DNA of 64,000 bases from Chitinophaga rupis (GTDB lineage Bacteria > Bacteroidota > Bacteroidia > Chitinophagales > Chitinophagaceae). Every line of letters begins with the position of its first letter. Within the stretch, counting starts at the first letter, position 1. The notes beneath the pieces were generated by a model. That model was not told the origin of the DNA and did not search any database. It saw only the letters and a list, made by a program, of their open reading frames with translations. Shown piece after piece: positions 59,307-64,000 of this stretch. A program made the translations under genes and the position numbers. The DNA lies in assembly GCF_900109685.1 (NCBI RefSeq), contig NZ_FOBB01000001.1, forward strand, positions 930,001-994,000. Direction: 5' to 3'.

Positions 59307-60389
59307 TTAAAACCAGAGTGATAGTGAGGTGGTTACCGATACGTTGCCGGTTTTCAGCTCATCATCCTTTGTAAATATGGCGTCCTTACTGTCATAATAT
59401 TTTCCCTCTATCCGGAACAGCACATTATCCATGGGTTTTACATCCAGGTTCAGCGAGTAGCCGGTGGTTTGAAAGCCATTGGCAGTGCCGGTATTAATAA
59501 TAACACCGTGTTTATCATTATAATGTTCTACACGGCCGGCCAGCGCCACCTTATCGGTTAATGCATACCGGGCTATAAGAATGGGACTGTACCAGGTATT
59601 CAGATCGCTGCTGCCTTTTGCTGCTTGTTCCAAACCATAGTCAATACCCGCTACCAGTGTGCACTTATCTCCTATGCTAAAGGTACCGTAAAGGTTATTA
59701 AAATACCGCATTTGCCGGGCGCTGTCCGGTTTATCGTTCCCGATAAATGTGCTGTAGTTCAGTGCGACCTTATCATTGGGTTTAAAGGTCACCTGCGTGC
59801 CAAAAGCGGGTGTTTGATTTCCATTTACCCGTTGAATGCGCTGCCAGCCGTTCAGGTACATGGCAGCCAGCGTCCATTGCTCATTGGGATTCCAGGTTAT
59901 TTTAACGCCCGCCTCATAATAAGGCGTATTATCTGCCAAAATACTGCGGGTAAGCGTATAGCAATCTTTCCCAATGGCGCTTTCAAACCCAATATGGGAA
60001 GGCATTATACCGGCATCCACCCACAATCCTTTTCCAATACGCAAGCCTGCGTTTGCTTCGTACACATGCCGCAACAGTTCTGCTTCTGATGCCATGTTGT
60101 ATTGTGCATAGGTACCGGCCATAATAGCAATATTACCCCGTACCCGGTCAGATGTATAATTGGCTTTCACAAATCCCAGGTTCAGGTTCACCTCATTATG
60201 CCGGTTATAGCTATAGATAAATGGAGGTTTCACATGGTTGCCAGGATTGTTAAAGTCATAACTATAATAAACCTCTGCATAACCGGAAAAGGTAAGCTTT
60301 CCGGGTTCTTTTGCTGCAGTGCTGTCTTGTGAGAATGCGCGTGTAGCCGTAATAGTAAGCATGGCTGCGCTGATTAAAAATCGTTTCAA
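59307..60389 (-). CDS. Outer-membrane porin of the kdp operon (BBP2-like)
   Basis: The product has 360 residues with a signal peptide ending RAFSQ. The mature part is a beta-barrel with tight alternation (LTFSGYAEVYYSYDF, RHNEVNLNLGFVKANY, GLWVDAGIMPSHIGFESA) ending VSVTTSLSLWF with terminal aromatic residue. It matches the OmpL-like beta-barrel porin-2 family. Lying between kdpC and kdpD, it is probably co-regulated with the potassium pump and may let K+ through the outer membrane when potassium is scarce (inference). Confidence 0.85.
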   Translation of the reverse strand: MKRFLISAAMLTITATRAFSQDSTAAKEPGKLTFSGYAEVYYSYDFNNPGNHVKPPFIYSYNRHNEVNLNLGFVKANYTSDRVRGNIAIMAGTYAQYNMASEAELLRHVYEANAGLRIGKGLWVDAGIMPSHIGFESAIGKDCYTLTRSILADNTPYYEAGVKITWNPNEQWTLAAMYLNGWQRIQRVNGNQTPAFGTQVTFKPNDKVALNYSTFIGNDKPDSARQMRYFNNLYGTFSIGDKCTLVAGIDYGLEQAAKGSSDLNTWYSPILIARYALTDKVALAGRVEHYNDKHGVIINTGTANGFQTTGYSLNLDVKPMDNVLFRIEGKYYDSKDAIFTKDDELKTGNVSVTTSLSLWF

Positions 60390-60499
60390 AATATTTCTGG
60401 ATAGATCCTTTCTTTTTAAAATAGCGCCCCACTGCCCTTTCAGCAGCGGAGCGCGGGGAACGTACTTAACAGGTTTAAATTTTCGTAGGATATGAAATA

Positions 60500-61066
60500 C
60501 TATTGCTGCATATCGTCCAAAGCGATGTTGAGCTGCAGCACATTCACTTTAGACGGCCCTAACAATCCCAGTAAAGGCCCTTTGGTATGTTCTTTTACCA
60601 GTGCTTTAATACGCTCCGGCGCCATGCCGCGGGCTTTGGCAATGCGGGGTATCTGTATTTCCACCGCTGCAGGCGACAGGTCAGGATCCAGGCCGCTGCC
60701 GGATGCCGTAACCAGCTCCGCTGGTATGTCTTCTTTATTTACACCGGGGTTGTGCGCCAGGAAAGTATCAATCCTTTCCTGCACTGTTTTCAGGTAATCC
60801 GGGTTAGAGGGACCTTTGTTGGAACCCGCAGAACCGGCGGCATTATAGTCCACCGCTGAGGGGCGCGACCAGCAATATTTATCCTCTGTAAATTTCTGGC
60901 CGATGTTGGCGTAACCCACTACTTTTCCCTTATGCATTACCGTTACACCATCGCCCTTACCGGGCGCCATTTTAGCCACAGCGGCAATAAACAGCGGGAA
61001 CAAGCCTGCCAGCACGACTATCAGTACCAGGGTCAATCTTACGGCAGGAAAAATATATCGTTTCAT
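60500..61066 (-). CDS. kdpC: Potassium-transporting ATPase subunit C
   Basis: The 188-residue protein has one N-terminal membrane helix (VRLTLVLIVVLAGLFPLFIAA) and the periplasmic KdpC domain: RPSAVDYNAAGSAGSNKGPSN, ELVTASGSGLDPDLSPAAVEIQ and RIAKARG. KdpC stabilises the KdpFABC complex and helps ATP binding by KdpB. It lies 18 bases downstream of kdpB. The usual GSAxSNLGPSN motif shows K instead of L at one place. Confidence 0.96.
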   Translation of the reverse strand: MKRYIFPAVRLTLVLIVVLAGLFPLFIAAVAKMAPGKGDGVTVMHKGKVVGYANIGQKFTEDKYCWSRPSAVDYNAAGSAGSNKGPSNPDYLKTVQERIDTFLAHNPGVNKEDIPAELVTASGSGLDPDLSPAAVEIQIPRIAKARGMAPERIKALVKEHTKGPLLGLLGPSKVNVLQLNIALDDMQQ

Positions 61067-61084
61067 GTTGATTGTTGTTAAGTG

Positions 61085-63133
61085 TTAAAAGAACATACTA
61101 ATGAACAGGTCTATGAGCTTAATACCAATAAACGGTACTATTACCCCGCCTACACCGTAAATGAGCAGGTTCCTGCGCAGCAGCGCGCTGGCGCCAATAG
61201 GCTTGTAAGCCACGCCTCTTAATGCCAGCGGAATAAGCAGGGGAATAATAATGGCGTTGAATATCACTGCGCTCAGGATAGCTGATTCAGGGCTGTGCAG
61301 GCGCATGATATTAATACCCTGCAGGGCTGGGATAGAGGCTATAAACAGCGCCGGTACAATGGCAAAGTATTTAGCCACATCATTGGCAATGGAAAAAGTG
61401 GTGAGCGTGCCGCGCGTCATGAGCAGCTGCTTGCCTATTTCCACGATCTCGATCAGCTTGGTGGGATCATTATCCAGGTCTACCATGTTACCGGCTTCCT
61501 TCGCAGCCTGTGTACCGCTGTTCATGGCCACACCTACATCTGCCTGGGCCAGCGCCGGCGCATCGTTGGTGCCATCGCCCATCATGGCTACCAGGCGGCC
61601 TTCGGTCTGCTCTTTTTTAATGTAGGCCATCTTATCCTCCGGTTTGGCTTCTGCAATAAAATCATCTACCCCGGCTTTGGTAGCAATGTATTTAGCCGTT
61701 AAAGGATTATCGCCGGTAACCATTACTGTTTTTACGCCCATCTTACGCAGGCGGTCAAAACGTTCCTGTATGCCGGGTTTAATAATATCCTGTAACTCTA
61801 TTACACCCTGTACCTGGCTGTTAAGGGCCACCACTAAGGGTGTGCCGCCATCTTTGGCAATAGCTTTTACCTTCTCCAGCGTTTCAGCCGGCACACTATG
61901 GCCGGCATGGGCGGCCAGCTTTTGCATAGCATCAGATGCTCCTTTGCGGATGCGGGTACCGTCTGACAGATCAATACCGCTGCTGCGGGTTTCGGCGGTG
62001 AACTTTACCAGCGTAGCGCCGTTCACTGAAAGCTTGCTTACTACTTCCTTACCGGCCAGCTCCACAATGGACTTGCCTTCCGGCGTTTCGTCGGACAAAG
62101 AGCTGATGGCGCAGAGCTTTATAAATTCTTCTTTGGATACTCCGTTGGCCGCATAAAAGTTAGTGGCCTTACGGTTGCCAATAGTGATAGTACCGGTTTT
62201 ATCTAACAGTAATACATCTACGTCGCCGGCTGTTTCTACCGCCTTACCTGATTTGGTAATTACATTGGCGCGCAGTGCACGGTCCATACCCGCAATACCA
62301 ATGGCCGAGAGCAAACCGCCAATGGTAGTGGGTATCAGGCATACAAACAAGGAGATGAAGGCCGCAATGGTAATGGGTGTTTGCGCATAATCTGCAAACG
62401 GTTTTAAGGTTACGCATACAATAATGAACACCAGTGTAAAGCTGGCCAGCAGTATAGTCAGCGCTATTTCATTCGGCGTTTTCTGGCGGCTGGCGCCTTC
62501 TACCAGGGCAATCATCTTATCTAAAAAAGATTCGCCAGGCTCTGTGCTTACCTGCACTTTAATACGGTCGCTCAATACTTTGGTACCGCCTACCACGCTG
62601 GACTTATCGCCCCCGGCTTCCCGTATCACCGGCGCACTTTCGCCGGTAATGGCCGATTCGTCTATGCTGGCAAGGCCTTCAATGATCTCACCATCTGCCG
62701 GTATAATATCACCCGGCTCACACAGGAATACATCTCCCTTACGCAGCTGTGCAGATGATATTACCTGTACCTCATTCATAAATACCTCACCTATGGTGCG
62801 TATCAGCCTGGCGGGCGTTTCCTCGCGGGTTTTACGCAGGCTCTCTGCCTGGGCTTTACCACGGGCTTCTGCAATGGCTTCCGCAAAGTTGGCAAATAAT
62901 ACGGTGAGCAGCAGCACCAGGAATACCAGCCCGTTATAAGCTACACTGCCCTGGTCGGTATGCCTGGTGATGATGGCATACAGTGTAACAATCAACATTA
63001 CGATGGTGCCTAATTCAACGGTGAACATCACCGGGTTCTTTATCATTAACCGGGGATTCAGCTTTATAAAGGATTGTTGTAAGCTTTCCTTTACCAGCTC
63101 CCGCGGAAAAAGTCTGTTATCTTTATTTTTCAT
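61085..63133 (-). CDS. kdpB: Potassium-transporting P-type ATPase subunit B
   Basis: The protein has 682 residues, the normal KdpB length. It shows TGES (about 163-166; its Ser corresponds to the inhibitory phosphorylation site of E. coli KdpB), DKTGT with phospho-Asp311, KGAS in the nucleotide-binding domain, and [10 protein letters not shown]. It hydrolyses ATP to drive K+ uptake through KdpA. It begins 19 bases after the kdpA stop codon. Confidence 0.98.
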   Translation of the reverse strand: MKNKDNRLFPRELVKESLQQSFIKLNPRLMIKNPVMFTVELGTIVMLIVTLYAIITRHTDQGSVAYNGLVFLVLLLTVLFANFAEAIAEARGKAQAESLRKTREETPARLIRTIGEVFMNEVQVISSAQLRKGDVFLCEPGDIIPADGEIIEGLASIDESAITGESAPVIREAGGDKSSVVGGTKVLSDRIKVQVSTEPGESFLDKMIALVEGASRQKTPNEIALTILLASFTLVFIIVCVTLKPFADYAQTPITIAAFISLFVCLIPTTIGGLLSAIGIAGMDRALRANVITKSGKAVETAGDVDVLLLDKTGTITIGNRKATNFYAANGVSKEEFIKLCAISSLSDETPEGKSIVELAGKEVVSKLSVNGATLVKFTAETRSSGIDLSDGTRIRKGASDAMQKLAAHAGHSVPAETLEKVKAIAKDGGTPLVVALNSQVQGVIELQDIIKPGIQERFDRLRKMGVKTVMVTGDNPLTAKYIATKAGVDDFIAEAKPEDKMAYIKKEQTEGRLVAMMGDGTNDAPALAQADVGVAMNSGTQAAKEAGNMVDLDNDPTKLIEIVEIGKQLLMTRGTLTTFSIANDVAKYFAIVPALFIASIPALQGINIMRLHSPESAILSAVIFNAIIIPLLIPLALRGVAYKPIGASALLRRNLLIYGVGGVIVPFIGIKLIDLFISMFF

Positions 63134-63152
63134 TTGTTATAGCTATTGTTCA

Positions 63153-64000
63153 TTAATGCATGGAAAAATACTCTGCTATAGGACCCAGCGCCAGCGCGGG
63201 GAAGTACGACAGCGCATTAATGATAATGATCACGGCAAAGGTCATTACCCCGAAAGTGAGCGAATCTGTTTTTAAGGTGCCTGCAGCTGCCGGTATGAAT
63301 TTTTTGTTGGCCATTAATCCTGCAATGGCTACCGGCCCTATAATGGGCAGAAAGCGGCCCAGGATCAGGATAAAGCCCGTGCTCACATTCCAGAAAATGT
63401 TATTATCGCCCAGGCCTTCAAACCCTGAACCATTATTGGCATTGGATGAAGTGTATTCATACAGCATTTCAGAGAAGCCATGGTAACCTGGGTTATTTAA
63501 CCAGGCCGATGGTTTCACCGCCCAGTCAGCCCCGGGATGATGTGCCAGTATAAAGGAGGATAACGCCGTACCGGCCAGTATCATGAAGGGTGATAACAGC
63601 GTAATGAGCGCCGCTATTTTTATTTCACGCGCTTCCAGCTTATGGCCCATGAACTCCGGCGTACGGCCTACCATAAGGCCGGATATAAACACGGCTATAA
63701 CAATGTAGATGTAGTAGTTCAGGAAGCCCACACCACAGCCGCCGTAAAAGCTGTTCACCATCATACCCAGCATTTGCATTAAGCCGCTGAGCGGCATGGT
63801 GCTGTCGTGCATAGCATTGACAGAACCGGTGGAGATAATGGTGGTAACGATACTCCAATACGCCGATCCGGCTGGTCCGAATCTTACTTCCTTACCTTCC
63901 ATGGCGCCCGTAGGCTGTGCTATGCCCATGTGCGCAATGGCAGGGCTACCATGTATTTCCGTAATGATGGTTGGTATCACTAAACAGAGCAGGCCCAGTG
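63153..64000 (-). CDS. kdpA: Potassium-transporting ATPase subunit A, C-terminal part
   Basis: The last 282 residues of KdpA are inside the window; the start lies beyond 64000. Conserved sequences include TSSNANNGSGFEGL (a selectivity filter region), GVGFLNYYIYIVIAVFISGLMVGRTPE, and ILGRFLPIIGPVAIAG. KdpA is the channel-like K+-binding subunit. It is the upstream-most visible gene of the operon kdpA-kdpB-kdpC-porin-kdpD-kinase; kdpF, if present, would be outside. Confidence 0.97.
   Translation of the reverse strand, partial: LGLLCLVIPTIITEIHGSPAIAHMGIAQPTGAMEGKEVRFGPAGSAYWSIVTTIISTGSVNAMHDSTMPLSGLMQMLGMMVNSFYGGCGVGFLNYYIYIVIAVFISGLMVGRTPEFMGHKLEAREIKIAALITLLSPFMILAGTALSSFILAHHPGADWAVKPSAWLNNPGYHGFSEMLYEYTSSNANNGSGFEGLGDNNIFWNVSTGFILILGRFLPIIGPVAIAGLMANKKFIPAAAGTLKTDSLTFGVMTFAVIIIINALSYFPALALGPIAEYFSMH

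Overview
The window looks like chromosomal DNA of a member of the Bacteroidota, most likely a Chitinophaga-like member of the Chitinophagaceae. Reasons: two SusC/SusD pairs with typical lipoprotein signals, GH92 and other secreted glycosidase-like proteins, tRNAs without an encoded CCA, TAnnTTTG-type promoter elements, and a KdpD sensor split into two genes. No species can be named from sequence alone.

Layout. 1-9345: secreted or membrane enzymes of glycan and peptide breakdown (DUF5009 membrane protein, GH92, GH10-like plus CBM9-like pair, HxlR regulator, gamma-glutamyltransferase, GH114-like lipoprotein). 9913-23705: one eight-gene + strand operon with two SusC/SusD pairs, each followed by a fasciclin lipoprotein and a DUF5007- or DUF5008-type lipoprotein; it holds no glycosidase. 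23650-26742: MFS transporter, YiaK-like dehydrogenase, RibD-like reductase. 26817-34262: an RNA-repair locus with an RtcB ligase, a RING-like/TerD-like protein, a tRNA-like RNA gene carrying a long insertion in its anticodon region, a divergent WYL regulator, and a second complete RtcB paralogue downstream. 34700-46100: accessory, increasingly AT-rich DNA: small secreted proteins, an HxlR/oxidoreductase pair, peptidase E, an SMI1/KNR4 protein, a Suppressor-of-Fused remnant, an alpha/beta hydrolase, decayed sequence, and a MazG-McrB-DUF2357 defence operon. 46471-58000: tRNA-Asn, a GT39 glycosyltransferase, Rieske protein, HflX, S9 peptidase, PaaG-like enzyme, a barrel protein and a hybrid histidine kinase. 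56471-64000 (minus strand): kdpA-kdpB-kdpC-porin-split kdpD.

The most interesting signal is at 30575-30786. The 118-nt RNA at 30602-30719 has intact acceptor, D and T arms, but about 45 extra nucleotides in the anticodon loop. It sits directly ahead of the RtcB operon. A motif, GGTCAA-N7-TTACT, occurs three times in the same orientation with identical spacing: upstream of the RNA, inside its insertion, and downstream of it. Together with the divergent WYL regulator and the shared TGCGCA motifs ahead of both RtcB units, this suggests an RNA-repair system with its own tRNA-like substrate, sensor or guide RNA. The function is inference; the structure and arrangement are visible.

A second theme is a set of 7-bp-periodic repeat arrays in three sequence families (AATTACG, TCCATGG, AATAGCT). 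They lie between genes, often as inverted pairs touching the adjacent stop or start codons.
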